Positions 16,635-25,075 of a stretch of DNA of 53,943 nucleotides are shown here, one piece after another. Each line of letters starts with the position of its first letter. The stretch's first letter is position 1. Source of the DNA: an uncultured Bacteroides sp. (GTDB lineage Bacteria > Bacteroidota > Bacteroidia > Bacteroidales > Bacteroidaceae); NCBI GenBank assembly GCA_945607605.1, contig CALYZE010000008.1, forward strand, positions 1 to 53,943, in the 5' to 3' direction. The position numbers were made by a program, and so were the translations under genes. The notes under the pieces are model-generated. The model made no database searches and was not told the origin of the DNA. It saw only the letters and a list, made by a program, of their open reading frames with translations.

Positions 16635-17027
16635 ATGGAATTTGATTTAACGACTCCTGCTTTGTTATTTTCAGCAATATCCTTGATAATGCTGGCGTAT
16701 ACGAATCGTTTTTTGTCGTATGCTCAATTGGTGCGCATCCTGAAAGAACAATACATGGAGAATCCGTCCTCAGTGAAGGCGGCGCAGATTGCGAATCTTA
16801 AGAAGAGACTTTACCTGACACGTAGCATGCAGGTTATGGGCATCGGAAGCTTATTGCTGTGTGTGGTCAGCATGTTTTTTATTTATATACAGTTTTTTAA
16901 CCTGTCGGTTTATATCTTTGGACTAGCGCTGGTGCTACTGATTATTTCGCTGACTATATCGGTGTATGAAATTTATATATCCGTGAAGGCACTGGAAATT
17001 CATCTGAAAGATATGGGTGAATCCTAA
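16635..17027 (+). CDS. DUF2721 family membrane protein
   Basis: The 130-residue protein has hydrophobic segments at about residues 9-24, 68-92 and 94-115 with a basic, helical cytoplasmic loop between them (LVRILKEQYMENPS and NLKKRLYLTRSM). This matches DUF2721, a family of unknown function. It stands alone on the plus strand, with its stop only 7 bases from the convergent pabC stop and no obvious terminator between. Confidence 0.85.
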   Translation: MEFDLTTPALLFSAISLIMLAYTNRFLSYAQLVRILKEQYMENPSSVKAAQIANLKKRLYLTRSMQVMGIGSLLLCVVSMFFIYIQFFNLSVYIFGLALVLLIISLTISVYEIYISVKALEIHLKDMGES

Positions 17028-17034
17028 AAGAATT

Positions 17035-17634
17035 TTAGAAATTGGTACGTAAAGCCTGGATAGGCAACTCCAACTCTCCCCAGTCTATCATGGCATTGAA
17101 CAGTCGGATAGCGATGAACGAGGATAAATCCTCCGGTTTAAGATCTTTTTCGAGAAGGAGACCTTGATCCAAAAGTTGTGCCCGCTTGGTGCCTTTTAGC
17201 AGTGGATGTTGGGGAGTGTACCAACTGTTGCCGTCATAAAAGGCGATGTTGGCTATGGTGGTGTCGGTTATTAATCCTTCTTTTACAAGGAGAATGTCAT
17301 CGCACATGCCGCGGTGTGCAAACAGTCGGTTTAGGGCTTCGCGGTCTGTGCTTTTATAAGGGTAGTCGATGTCATCGCAACGAATAAGCGCCAGTGTCTG
17401 CACTTTTCGCAAGCTGTAAGGTGAGTAACTGATTTCCTCCATTCCTGCTTCTCCATATACAACGCGCACCTTGATTTTGCCTGCTTCTTGAGGAGGAAGG
17501 ATGTAATCAGAGAGTTGTAGCGGAGTGCTTCGTTCCCAAAAGTGCTGACGGGTGTGGTTCAATCTTCTGTCGTGATAGGGTAGATTGCGGATCTCTCCGT
17601 TGTCAATGCATATGGTTTCAATAAATCGGCACAT
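17035..17634 (-). CDS. pabC: Class IV aminotransferase, probable aminodeoxychorismate lyase
   Basis: The 199-residue protein belongs to the PLP fold-type IV family and is short for it. PYHDRRLNHTRQHFW near the N terminus is family-typical, and the Lys in DIDYPYKSTDREALN is the best candidate for the PLP Schiff base. LITDTTIANIAFYDG precedes the C-terminal LLKGTKRAQLLD. The start overlaps the pabB stop by 17 bases, so it most likely releases 4-aminobenzoate from the PabB product in folate synthesis. The specific activity is inferred from context, because BCAT and D-amino-acid aminotransferases share the fold. Confidence 0.85.
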   Translation of the reverse strand: MCRFIETICIDNGEIRNLPYHDRRLNHTRQHFWERSTPLQLSDYILPPQEAGKIKVRVVYGEAGMEEISYSPYSLRKVQTLALIRCDDIDYPYKSTDREALNRLFAHRGMCDDILLVKEGLITDTTIANIAFYDGNSWYTPQHPLLKGTKRAQLLDQGLLLEKDLKPEDLSSFIAIRLFNAMIDWGELELPIQALRTNF

Positions 17635-18625
17635 ATATTTTCTGTATTACTTCGTTGTATTCACTTTCACACATACTTTGGGCTGTAATGCCTCCACCGG
17701 CTTTGAAATAAAATTGGTTGCCTTCTTGTTCAATAAAACGTATCATGACGGCACTGTCCAACTGCCGGTTTGCATAGCATCCCATCACTCCGGTATAGAA
17801 TCCCCGATCATAATTTTCCGCTTCAGCAATGATTTGCATCGTTTTGGTTTTGGGAGCCCCGGTGATGGAGCCCGCGGGTAACAGCTTGAAAAGGATCTCA
17901 CCTATCTTTTCGGGATAATCAGCGGGCAAGGTACCGCAGATTTCGGAACTGGTTTGCAAGATGGGGCCTTTGTTGGTCTGCAAAAGATCGATGTAGCGAT
18001 AGGAGTTGACTCTTACTTGGTTGGCAACCATGCTTAAATCATTTCGTATCAGATCAACAATGGTGGCATGCTCGGCAGCTTCCTTTTCATCTTTCAATAG
18101 GGTGTTCTCAGCATCGGGCAGAGTGGCATCAATCGTACCTTTCATGGGGAAAGATTTGATTTGTCCTTCTTCTATGCGTACAAAAATTTCGGGAGAGAAA
18201 CAGACGAATTTATCTTTCAGCCACAGTTTATAGAGTGCTTTTGAATGCAGGAAGATGTCTTCTAAGGTCAGGTTTGTGGTGACAGGGACTTTGCAGGTCA
18301 GGTTGGTCAGGTAGCTGTTGCCTGCCAGCAAATTTTGTTTCACAAGTTCAAAAGCATGCTTATACGCAGCAGGAGTGGGAGGAGATATCTTCCATTCTAT
18401 CTTGCCCGTGTATCGGTCGTTGAGACCTTTGGTACGCGTAGCAGCAGATTTCACTGCATTGCCTGCCTTCGGAAACTGAAAAAGGCAGGTAGCAGCCTCT
18501 ATTTTATCGAAAGTTTCAATATATGAATGTTCCTGCGTATAATCTATCACAAAAAAGAAAGGTACATCGGCTTTTGCCAATGCATTCATTCGGTCGATGG
18601 CTTCTTCTTTGCAATAGACTTTCAT
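17618..18625 (-). CDS. pabB: Aminodeoxychorismate synthase component I
   Basis: The product belongs to the chorismate-utilising family. It contains FPMKGTIDATLPDAE with the PMKGT lysine of PabB-type enzymes, VDLIRNDLSMVA, GSITGAPKTKTMQII and YTGVMGCYANRQ. The start at 18625 (MKVYCKEEA, 335 residues) is preferred; the frame remains open into the upstream transporter gene. It is shorter than E. coli PabB because part of the N-terminal domain is reduced. No glutamine amidotransferase (pabA) gene is in the window. It lies 4 bases after the YidE-type gene. Confidence 0.92.
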   Translation of the reverse strand: MKVYCKEEAIDRMNALAKADVPFFFVIDYTQEHSYIETFDKIEAATCLFQFPKAGNAVKSAATRTKGLNDRYTGKIEWKISPPTPAAYKHAFELVKQNLLAGNSYLTNLTCKVPVTTNLTLEDIFLHSKALYKLWLKDKFVCFSPEIFVRIEEGQIKSFPMKGTIDATLPDAENTLLKDEKEAAEHATIVDLIRNDLSMVANQVRVNSYRYIDLLQTNKGPILQTSSEICGTLPADYPEKIGEILFKLLPAGSITGAPKTKTMQIIAEAENYDRGFYTGVMGCYANRQLDSAVMIRFIEQEGNQFYFKAGGGITAQSMCESEYNEVIQKIYVPIY

Positions 18626-18629
18626 TCCC

Positions 18630-20228
18630 TTAGTAAACGAGGCTCGCGATGAGCTGAATGGATAAAATGAGGAATACCATGGCGATAGGATATACCGTGG
18701 CATAGGCTACACTTGGAATGTTACTGTCGGTCATGGAGTCGGCAGCAGCAAGTCCCGGTGTACTGGTCATGCCGCCGGTAATGGTCCCCAATAAATCGAG
18801 TATGTTGATTTTGAAAACCAGTAACCCTACAATAACGGCTACCAACATGGGTACCAATGTAATTGCAGCACCTACTCCGAATAGTAACCATCCACTCTCT
18901 AAGAAAGTAGCTACCAGGTTTTTGCCGGCAGAGGTTCCTACTTCCGCAAGGAAAAGCAACAATCCTAACTGGCGCAACAACTGGTTGGCAGAGCCGGACA
19001 TAGACCAGATGATTGGGCCTGTCTTACCGATGGCACTTAGGAAGAGGGCAACCATTAAGATGCCGCCGGTCAATCCCGGAGAGAATGAAAGACTGTCTGA
19101 GAAGGAAATATTCAGCTTACCGAACAAAACACCTAAGACAATACCCATGGCAATGGGGAAAAAGTCTGTATCCGACAGTTGTTTGGCATTATTACCTAAC
19201 AATCGGGCTACTCCTTTTATTCCATCCTTTTCGCCTACTACCATCAACTTGTCGCCAAATTTCAGAGCAAGATCGGGTGAAGGAGAGAGATCGATACCGC
19301 TTCGACGGACACGGGTTACGGTACAGCCAAAGTTCTTCATCAGGTTAAGGTCACCCACCTGTTTGTTGATCATGTCCTTTTTGGTCAGCAATAGGGATTC
19401 TATCTCTTGTTTGTCAACCAAAGGGAGTTCACCCTCTTCTCGTTGTCCCACCAAGACTGCAAGTTGGTTTAAAGATTCTTCACTGCCCACAGCTTGTATG
19501 TAGTCATTTTCATGCAATACGGTCTGCGCGGTAGGAATGGATATTTTCTCATCTTGTTTATGACGAGAGATGACGGCTCCGGTCATGGCGCGTGCATTGA
19601 TTTGCATCAGGCTGCGGTTAAAGATGGCAGAGTTTGTCACCCGGAAGATACAGGTACTGAGTTCGGGAAACTGACTGCGACGTTCTTTTTCCAGACGACG
19701 GGCCTCTTTGTCGAGGTCGATGCGCATGATGCGGGGAAGTAGTTTGACAAAGAGAATCACACCGATCACTCCAAAGGGGTAAGCGATACCGTAAGCAATG
19801 GATGCGAGTGGTGAGTTGGTGCTGTCAATGGCCACCGCGAGTCCGGGCGTACTGGTCAGAGCACCGGCTATCAAACCTACTAGACTAGAGGTATCTATGT
19901 CAAAAGCATATTTTAAACCTATGGCGGTGAGAGCGGCAGAGCAGATAATCAGCAAGGTGATGATGATTAGTGTCTTGCCTTTGCTTCGGAAGGAGTCGAA
20001 GAATCCCGGACCTGCCTGAATGCCGATGGTGAAAATGAACAGCACCAATCCGAAATTCCCTAATTCTTTAGGGATAATTACGCCGAAATGACCAAACAAA
20101 AGTGCTATGAAAATTACGGCAGAAACGTCCAACGATAATCCTTTGATTTTGATTCTTCCCAGCATGAAGCCTAACGCCACAATGAGGAAGAGGGCGAAAT
20201 AAGAGGAATTTAATAGGTCAGTAAACAT
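18630..20228 (-). CDS. YidE/AspT-type putative transporter with two TrkA-C domains
   Basis: The 532-residue protein has the duplicated membrane layout of the AspT/YidE/YbjL family. Hydrophobic bundles occupy about residues 1-165 and 365-532, each carrying a TSTPGLA motif (ALTSTPGLAVAID and GMTSTPGLAAADS). Between them lie two RCK/TrkA-C-like domains (about 200-350, including NDYIQAVGSEESL and GDKLMVVGEKDG). The substrate is not predictable from sequence. It heads a tight operon with pabB and pabC. A TACCTTTG -7 element lies at 20261-20268 on the minus strand. Confidence 0.88.
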   Translation of the reverse strand: MFTDLLNSSYFALFLIVALGFMLGRIKIKGLSLDVSAVIFIALLFGHFGVIIPKELGNFGLVLFIFTIGIQAGPGFFDSFRSKGKTLIIITLLIICSAALTAIGLKYAFDIDTSSLVGLIAGALTSTPGLAVAIDSTNSPLASIAYGIAYPFGVIGVILFVKLLPRIMRIDLDKEARRLEKERRSQFPELSTCIFRVTNSAIFNRSLMQINARAMTGAVISRHKQDEKISIPTAQTVLHENDYIQAVGSEESLNQLAVLVGQREEGELPLVDKQEIESLLLTKKDMINKQVGDLNLMKNFGCTVTRVRRSGIDLSPSPDLALKFGDKLMVVGEKDGIKGVARLLGNNAKQLSDTDFFPIAMGIVLGVLFGKLNISFSDSLSFSPGLTGGILMVALFLSAIGKTGPIIWSMSGSANQLLRQLGLLLFLAEVGTSAGKNLVATFLESGWLLFGVGAAITLVPMLVAVIVGLLVFKINILDLLGTITGGMTSTPGLAAADSMTDSNIPSVAYATVYPIAMVFLILSIQLIASLVY

Positions 20229-20260
20229 AAGTTTAAAGGGGTTAGGGGTTTTAAGGGCTA

Positions 20261-20268
20261 CAAAGGTA
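20261..20268 (-). promoter_or_regulatory. Bacteroides -7 element for the YidE-pabB-pabC operon
   Basis: The minus strand reads TACCTTTG, 32 bases before the start at 20228. No clear -33 partner was found. Confidence 0.5.
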
Positions 20269-20314
20269 CGGCAAAAAAGTGAAATACTAAAGATTTAGTA
20301 CAAACGTGAGGTAT

Positions 20315-20345
20315 AAAAAAGGAGCTAAGCACTACACTTAACTCC
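20315..20345 (-). terminator. Rho-independent terminator of the tricorn-like gene
   Basis: In the minus-strand transcript, GGAGTTAAG (from 20345 to 20337) pairs with CTTAGCTCC (20329 to 20321), including one U-G wobble. A run of six T follows (20320 to 20315). It lies about 90 bases past the stop of the gene ending at 20434. Confidence 0.85.
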
Positions 20346-20433
20346 TCAATATTTCTCAAAAAGTATCTGTCTATTAACTGATAACTATCTGAACTAAAAA
20401 CTTTTCATGAAATTTAGAATAAGGGCAAAATCA

Positions 20434-23400
20434 TTATTTACCTAACTCTTTCAGTAGCTCTTCCACGGCTGTTCTTAACTGCGTATCTTCACCTTTCACA
20501 ATGGTTTCGGGTGAATTAGCAACTTTTATATCCGGCTCTAGCTGTGAATTTTCCAAATAACTACCATCTGGCAAACGATAGCCTATGATAGGAATGCCGA
20601 ATACCAGTGAAGGGTCTTGCAGGGTTTCCCAAGATACACTGGTCATCGTTCCCGGAACCGGCATGCCCACCAATTTCCCTATCTTTTGATGGCTATATAC
20701 CCACGGAGTGCCATGTGCATTGGAATAGTTAGCTTCACAAGTCAGCATGATGGATGGCTTGTTCCAACGACGACTGGGCATGTCGCAGGCTTCTCGACCT
20801 CGAACTACCTGAGTAAAGTATTTCTTGCCACTAAACAGCACTTCTATATCTTCATGCAAGCGTCCGCCGCCATTGAAACGCGTGTCGATGACGATGCCTT
20901 CGCAATGGTTGTATTTTCCCAGAATATCCGAATAAACGGAACGGAAACTGTCATCTCCCATAGATTCTATATGTACATAGCCTAAGCGTCCGTTAGACCA
21001 TTGATCCACATCTGCTGCCCGTTGTTTCACCCAGCGGGCGTAGAGCAGGTCGTTGAGTGTACCGTTGCTGATAGGAATGGTGACCTCTTCCCAACGTTCC
21101 TTGGTCTGCGGGTTGTATAGTGAAACGAGCGTTTTCTTTTTAGCCTTGTTGTTAAGCAAGGTGTAGTAATCCATTTCGAGCGTAATTTCCATACCGTCTA
21201 TTTTCTCAATGATGACACCGGGTTTTACCTGGGTGTTGGCTTTGTCGAACGGGCCTTTCTCTATCACTTCAGAGATGAGCATCCCTTTCCCGTCAAAGGT
21301 CCAGTCGAAGAGTACCCCTAGAGTAGCAGTCGGTTCGCTCTGTCCTTTCGGGTAGAATCGACCTCCGGTGTGAGATACGTTCAGTTCACCCAACCATTCG
21401 CTTAAGAGTTCGGCAAAATCATAATTATTGTCGATATGTGGTAAGAATTTGCGGTAGGCAGCACTCATGGCATCCCAATCTATCCTGTGCATGTTGAGAT
21501 TGTAGAAACGTTTTTGCTGTTGCTTGTACACGTGGTCGAACATATATTCACGTTCGGCACTTAAATCCATCTTCAAACTGGCACTGTAACTGATCGGTTT
21601 CAAGTCGTTGGTGGTTAGGTCCATTTTCTGCATGCTTTTGCCACCTAAGAGAAAGAGATTCTTGCCATCTTTGTCCATTTCCATGCTTGCCCAACCGGCA
21701 TCCATTTTATGGAGCAGTTTGGTTTCTTTCTTACGAAGATCCATCTTCCACATATCGAATTTACCTTCAAAAGAAGCTAGGTAGTAAAGGGTTTCGCCGT
21801 CTTTGGAAATGATGGTGCTGCCCATGCTCGATGAGTTAGGAGTGAGGCGTACAATGCGGTCTTCGATATTTTTCAAATCTACCACTATCTCTTTGATTTT
21901 GTCGGTAGCTTCCTCTTCTTTTTGGGTATCTTTCTTCTTGTTTTTATCTTTGGTGCCGTCTTTCTCTTTTGCTTTTTTCTGTTCGGCTTCCAGCTCTTTG
22001 TTTAACTCATAATCTTCTTTGCTTAAACAAAATTTGTCGTAAGCATCTTGATTCAGAAATACAAGCATGGCATCATCTTGCGAGCCCCAAGAAGCATGAG
22101 CACGCATGCCATAGCGTTCAGTCGTGAAAAGAATAGCGTTGCCGTCCAATGCAAAACGAGGGGATCCACTCATGTAACCACTGTTAGTCAAGTTGATGAT
22201 GGCACTACCTCCTTGTGCGCTGACCAGACCGATGTCTGAATACGGGTCGTGTTTATTGCCGGAAAATTCGAGGGTAAACCATTTGCCGTCCGGCGACCAG
22301 GAATAATCAAAACCGCCTGCTGTGTTGTACCAGGTGGAACCGTCGGTAATTTGGCGCACTTTCTTGCTATCTAGATTAAGTACCATCAGGCGATTGCGAT
22401 CTTCAATGAAAGCCAGTTCCTTCCCGTCGGGAGAAAATTGTGGATAAGCACGCTCTACAGTGGTGGAAGGTAATAATACTTCTTCTTTTATCAGGGTGGC
22501 ATTTGGGAAGTTAGGGTCTTCCTTGCGGGCTATCTTAGCCAAATAGAGTTGCCAGTTACCGTCGCGTTCGCTGGCATAAACCAGTGTACGGTTGTCAGGC
22601 GCAAAGGTGAGACCGGCTTCGCGAGCCGCCGTGTGGGTAATTTGCTTGGTTGTAGAGTAATTTACCGAAGTGACGAACACTTCACCGCGTGCAATGAAAG
22701 CTACTTGTTTTCCATCGGACGAAACGGTGGCGGAAGTGGCTCCGGTGGAAAATTGGAGGTCACTCATCTGAGGGTGGTCGTCGCGTACCAATTCGATAGC
22801 CAACTTTTGCGGGGCTGAACCGATCTGTTGGGTATAGATTTCACCGTCGTATCCGTAACACAGCGTTCCGTTAGTGCTGGCAGAAAGGAAGCGTACAGGG
22901 TGCGTGCGGAAAGAAGTAACTTCTTTTATAGATTTCGGTTGGGAAAGAGGGAAAGAATAGACATTGAATGTGCCGCCATTTTGCTCACTCAAGAAAAACA
23001 TCGTTTGTCCGTCCGGAGATAAAACCGGATTGCGGTCTTCTCCTTCACGTTGGGTGAGGTTAGTGTGTTTGCCGGTCTGAACATCGTACATCCAAAGGTC
23101 ACGGGTGATGGAGGAGGTGTGATGCTTGCGCCATTCATCTTCAAATCCTTTGCGATCTTGATAGAAAAACTTTTCACCTGATTTATCAAAGCAGATTGCT
23201 TCGGCAGGAGTTCCTAATACTTGCTCTGTGCGGCCTCCGATGGAAGGTACTTTGTAGAGTTCGGTCATGGCTCCTGTTGGGAAAAGAGCACTGCTTGCCG
23301 GGTCTTGTATGGAAGCGGAAAACAGAATATATTTACCGTCGGGGGTGAAAGCGGATGGAATTTCACCTGCAGAGTTAGTGGTCAGACGTTGGGCGTTTCC

Positions 23401-23688
23401 TCCGCTGGAAGGCATCACAAAAAGATCGAAATTACCATATCTGTCGCTGGCAAAAGCAATTCGTTGACCATCGGGCGACCAAATAGGTGTGCATTCATAA
23501 GAATCTTGTGTAGTTAACTGTGTAGCAGTTCCACCCTTGGCCGATACTTTGTAGATATCTCCTTTGTAGCAGAATGCTATTTCCATACCATTAGGGGAGA
23601 TCTGTACATCGCGCATCCATAAAGGAAGGATTGCAAAGGAGCTTAATGTTGTAAAGCTCAGTGTAAGGATTGCAAATAATTTTTTCAT
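20434..23688 (-). CDS. Tricorn-like S41 family peptidase with beta-propeller and PDZ
   Basis: The 1,084-residue protein has a signal peptide (KKLFAILTLSFTTLSSFA). Long beta-propeller repeats follow (WSPDGQRIAFASDRYGN, LSPDGQTMFFLSE and similar, about residues 25-560), interrupted by a Lys/Glu-rich charged insert (about 560-600) that may form a coiled coil. A PDZ-like segment (about 790-870, KPGVIIEKIDGMEI) precedes the S41 core with IVIDTRFNGGGRLHED and the probable nucleophile in ANYSNAHGTPWVY. This is the tricorn-protease architecture, here predicted to be exported. It follows the J-domain gene by 24 bases. Confidence 0.92.
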   Translation of the reverse strand: MKKLFAILTLSFTTLSSFAILPLWMRDVQISPNGMEIAFCYKGDIYKVSAKGGTATQLTTQDSYECTPIWSPDGQRIAFASDRYGNFDLFVMPSSGGNAQRLTTNSAGEIPSAFTPDGKYILFSASIQDPASSALFPTGAMTELYKVPSIGGRTEQVLGTPAEAICFDKSGEKFFYQDRKGFEDEWRKHHTSSITRDLWMYDVQTGKHTNLTQREGEDRNPVLSPDGQTMFFLSEQNGGTFNVYSFPLSQPKSIKEVTSFRTHPVRFLSASTNGTLCYGYDGEIYTQQIGSAPQKLAIELVRDDHPQMSDLQFSTGATSATVSSDGKQVAFIARGEVFVTSVNYSTTKQITHTAAREAGLTFAPDNRTLVYASERDGNWQLYLAKIARKEDPNFPNATLIKEEVLLPSTTVERAYPQFSPDGKELAFIEDRNRLMVLNLDSKKVRQITDGSTWYNTAGGFDYSWSPDGKWFTLEFSGNKHDPYSDIGLVSAQGGSAIINLTNSGYMSGSPRFALDGNAILFTTERYGMRAHASWGSQDDAMLVFLNQDAYDKFCLSKEDYELNKELEAEQKKAKEKDGTKDKNKKKDTQKEEEATDKIKEIVVDLKNIEDRIVRLTPNSSSMGSTIISKDGETLYYLASFEGKFDMWKMDLRKKETKLLHKMDAGWASMEMDKDGKNLFLLGGKSMQKMDLTTNDLKPISYSASLKMDLSAEREYMFDHVYKQQQKRFYNLNMHRIDWDAMSAAYRKFLPHIDNNYDFAELLSEWLGELNVSHTGGRFYPKGQSEPTATLGVLFDWTFDGKGMLISEVIEKGPFDKANTQVKPGVIIEKIDGMEITLEMDYYTLLNNKAKKKTLVSLYNPQTKERWEEVTIPISNGTLNDLLYARWVKQRAADVDQWSNGRLGYVHIESMGDDSFRSVYSDILGKYNHCEGIVIDTRFNGGGRLHEDIEVLFSGKKYFTQVVRGREACDMPSRRWNKPSIMLTCEANYSNAHGTPWVYSHQKIGKLVGMPVPGTMTSVSWETLQDPSLVFGIPIIGYRLPDGSYLENSQLEPDIKVANSPETIVKGEDTQLRTAVEELLKELGK

Positions 23689-23712
23689 AAATGTGAATTG
23701 ACGTTGTTATTT

Positions 23713-24495
23713 TTATTTCATGCCTCTTGCCTTGTAAATTTGTTCTTTCGCATTGTTGATGTTTTGGAACTTTTCTTCGGATGCTTTCTTTATATCTTCA
23801 CCCAGCGTGGCTACCTTGTCGGGGTGATGCTTCAAGGCCAAGCGGCGATAGGCAGCACGTACCTCGTCGTTAGTGGCAGTAGGCTCTATTTCGAGCACTT
23901 TGTAGGCTTCTTCGAGAGAGGATCCACCCAAGTTGAGCATGGACTCTACTTCGGCAGCTGAAAGCCCCATGTAGATGGCGACTTCTTTTAGTGCTTCTAC
24001 TTCTTCCCGACAGACGGTGCCGTCGCTTTTGGCAATCTCTATCAGGAAATCGAGTAATTGCAGACGCTCTTCGTAGGAAAGATTTGCTGCGATTTGTTTT
24101 CCACAGTCGCGAATGGTGTTTTTGAATGCAAGCGGATTCTGCTTATTCATTTGTTTGCTCTGCTCAAAGAGATTCAGCAGAATTTGCTCGCCTTCTTTAG
24201 CGGCTGTTTCACCGAAAGTGGTTCTTAGGAACCGACGAATAAACTCCATCTCGCTGTGCATAATTCGTCCATCGGCTTTGATAATGTAAGAAGCCATGAC
24301 GAGCATGGAGAAGAGAAAACTGTTCCGCTGTCCGGTATATCCACGATTCTCAGTTTGTGACTCCCTACCGTAACGGTTGTAAGTGGTGTTTTCATCGGTG
24401 TCGAGTAGTGATCCCAAGGCATAACCTGCCAAAGCCCCCAAGGGCCCTCCTGCCATAAAGCCTATGATGCCACCAATCCATTTTGCTGCTCCCAT
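23713..24495 (-). CDS. TerB/J-domain protein (DjlA-like co-chaperone)
   Basis: The 260-residue protein begins with a Gly/Ala-rich hydrophobic segment (GGIIGFMAGGPLGALAGYAL), then a TerB-like helical domain (about residues 60-175). A C-terminal J domain (about 195-260) carries the essential HPD motif in LALKHHPDKVATLGED. The same order is seen in the membrane-anchored DnaK co-chaperone DjlA. It is the first gene of a two-gene transcript with the tricorn-like protease. A TACTTTTG -7 element lies at 24518-24525. Confidence 0.9.
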   Translation of the reverse strand: MGAAKWIGGIIGFMAGGPLGALAGYALGSLLDTDENTTYNRYGRESQTENRGYTGQRNSFLFSMLVMASYIIKADGRIMHSEMEFIRRFLRTTFGETAAKEGEQILLNLFEQSKQMNKQNPLAFKNTIRDCGKQIAANLSYEERLQLLDFLIEIAKSDGTVCREEVEALKEVAIYMGLSAAEVESMLNLGGSSLEEAYKVLEIEPTATNDEVRAAYRRLALKHHPDKVATLGEDIKKASEEKFQNINNAKEQIYKARGMK

Positions 24496-24517
24496 AATTT
24501 TATTGTATTTAATACTG

Positions 24518-24525
24518 CAAAAGTA
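24518..24525 (-). promoter_or_regulatory. Bacteroides -7 element for the J-domain/tricorn operon
   Basis: The minus strand reads TACTTTTG, 22 bases before the start at 24495. Confidence 0.5.
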
Positions 24526-24672
24526 GGAAAAAGAAAAAGCAATACAAAGAATCTATCTCGGAAACCGCTAGATACTATGTTTCAAAACGGTATATACTAA
24601 TCGGAAAATAGCAAAGAAGTGATTTTAGTAAAACGGAAGGTGTTTTCAGGAGGCTTATGCTTTTTAATGGTC

Positions 24673-24700
24673 GATTTTGCACCGATTTTGCACCGATTTA
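24673..24700. repeat. Tandem 11-bp repeat GATTTTGCACC (x2 plus partial)
   Basis: GATTTTGCACC occupies 24673-24683 and 24684-24694, followed by GATTTA. A related GATTTTGG lies about 70 bases further right. The unit is exactly half of the 22-bp period seen in the two larger arrays, which may be coincidence. Confidence 0.6.
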
Positions 24701-24785
24701 TATTCCAATATACCGCCTAAAGCTGTCTAATGTACCGTAAATTGATCGATTTTGGGGCTTAATTTCAGAATAAGATATAAAAAAA

Positions 24786-24830
24786 GTGAAGTTATGAATA
24801 TCTTAATTGTTTGATATTCAATAACTTCAC
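24786..24830 (-). terminator. Terminator of tRNA-Pro
   Basis: A near-perfect 17-18 bp stem (24786-24802 with 24813-24830, one bulged base) is followed on the minus strand by a run of seven T. It begins 6 bases after the 3' end of the tRNA. Confidence 0.85.
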
Positions 24831-24835
24831 GGTAG

Positions 24836-24909
24836 TCGGGATGACAAGATTCGAACTTGCGACCACACGCCCCCCAGACGCGTACTCTACCGGGCTGAGC
24901 TACATCCCG
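24836..24909 (-). tRNA. tRNA-Pro (anticodon GGG)
   Basis: The 74-base cloverleaf has a 7-bp acceptor stem CGGGATG/CATCCCG, a D arm around GCTCAGCCCGGTAGAGT, anticodon loop CTGGGGG giving anticodon GGG, and a T arm with GTTCGAAT. The discriminator is A, and CCA is not encoded, as is usual in Bacteroides. It has its own promoter and terminator. Confidence 0.96.
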
Positions 24910-24920
24910 AATTGCGGTTG

Positions 24921-24950
24921 CAAAAGTAATTCTTTATTTTGAAATAGCAA
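24921..24950 (-). promoter_or_regulatory. tRNA-Pro promoter
   Basis: On the minus strand, TTG at 24948-24950 (within GTTTG) and TACTTTTG at 24921-24928 are 19 bases apart. The -7 element lies 11 bases before the tRNA 5' end. Confidence 0.7.
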
Positions 24951-25008
24951 ACAAAATAATCGTTTTTTGTTTCAGTATAGTGTGGCTGTTGAAGTAAATA
25001 TATTAGTA

Positions 25009-25055
25009 TCAGCCTCTTGTAAAGAGAAGTTCAATCTTCGTTTACAGGAGGCTGA
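25009..25055 (-). terminator. Long hairpin downstream of the NigD-like gene
   Basis: A 15-bp outer stem (25009-25023 with 25041-25055, one T-G pair) encloses an inner 4-bp GAAG/CTTC stem. It begins 20 bases past the stop at 25076 and is probably the transcript 3' end. The following minus-strand sequence is A/T-rich but lacks a clean T-run. Confidence 0.6.
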
Positions 25056-25075
25056 AACCTTAAAGAATAGAATGA

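Larger units (their letters stand above)
24496..24835. other. 340-bp gene-free stretch with a short tandem repeat
   Basis: No open frame of note is present. It holds the promoter element of the J-domain gene (24518-24525), two tandem copies of the 11-mer GATTTTGCACC (24673-24694, plus a partial third) and the tRNA-Pro terminator hairpin (24786-24830). The middle of the stretch shows nothing else that I can interpret. Confidence 0.6.

Noticed and set aside
18718-19503. 261-codon frame antisense to the YidE-type gene
   Set aside because: Pro/Ser/Asn/Arg-rich shadow of hydrophobic codons on the other strand; no domain is visible.
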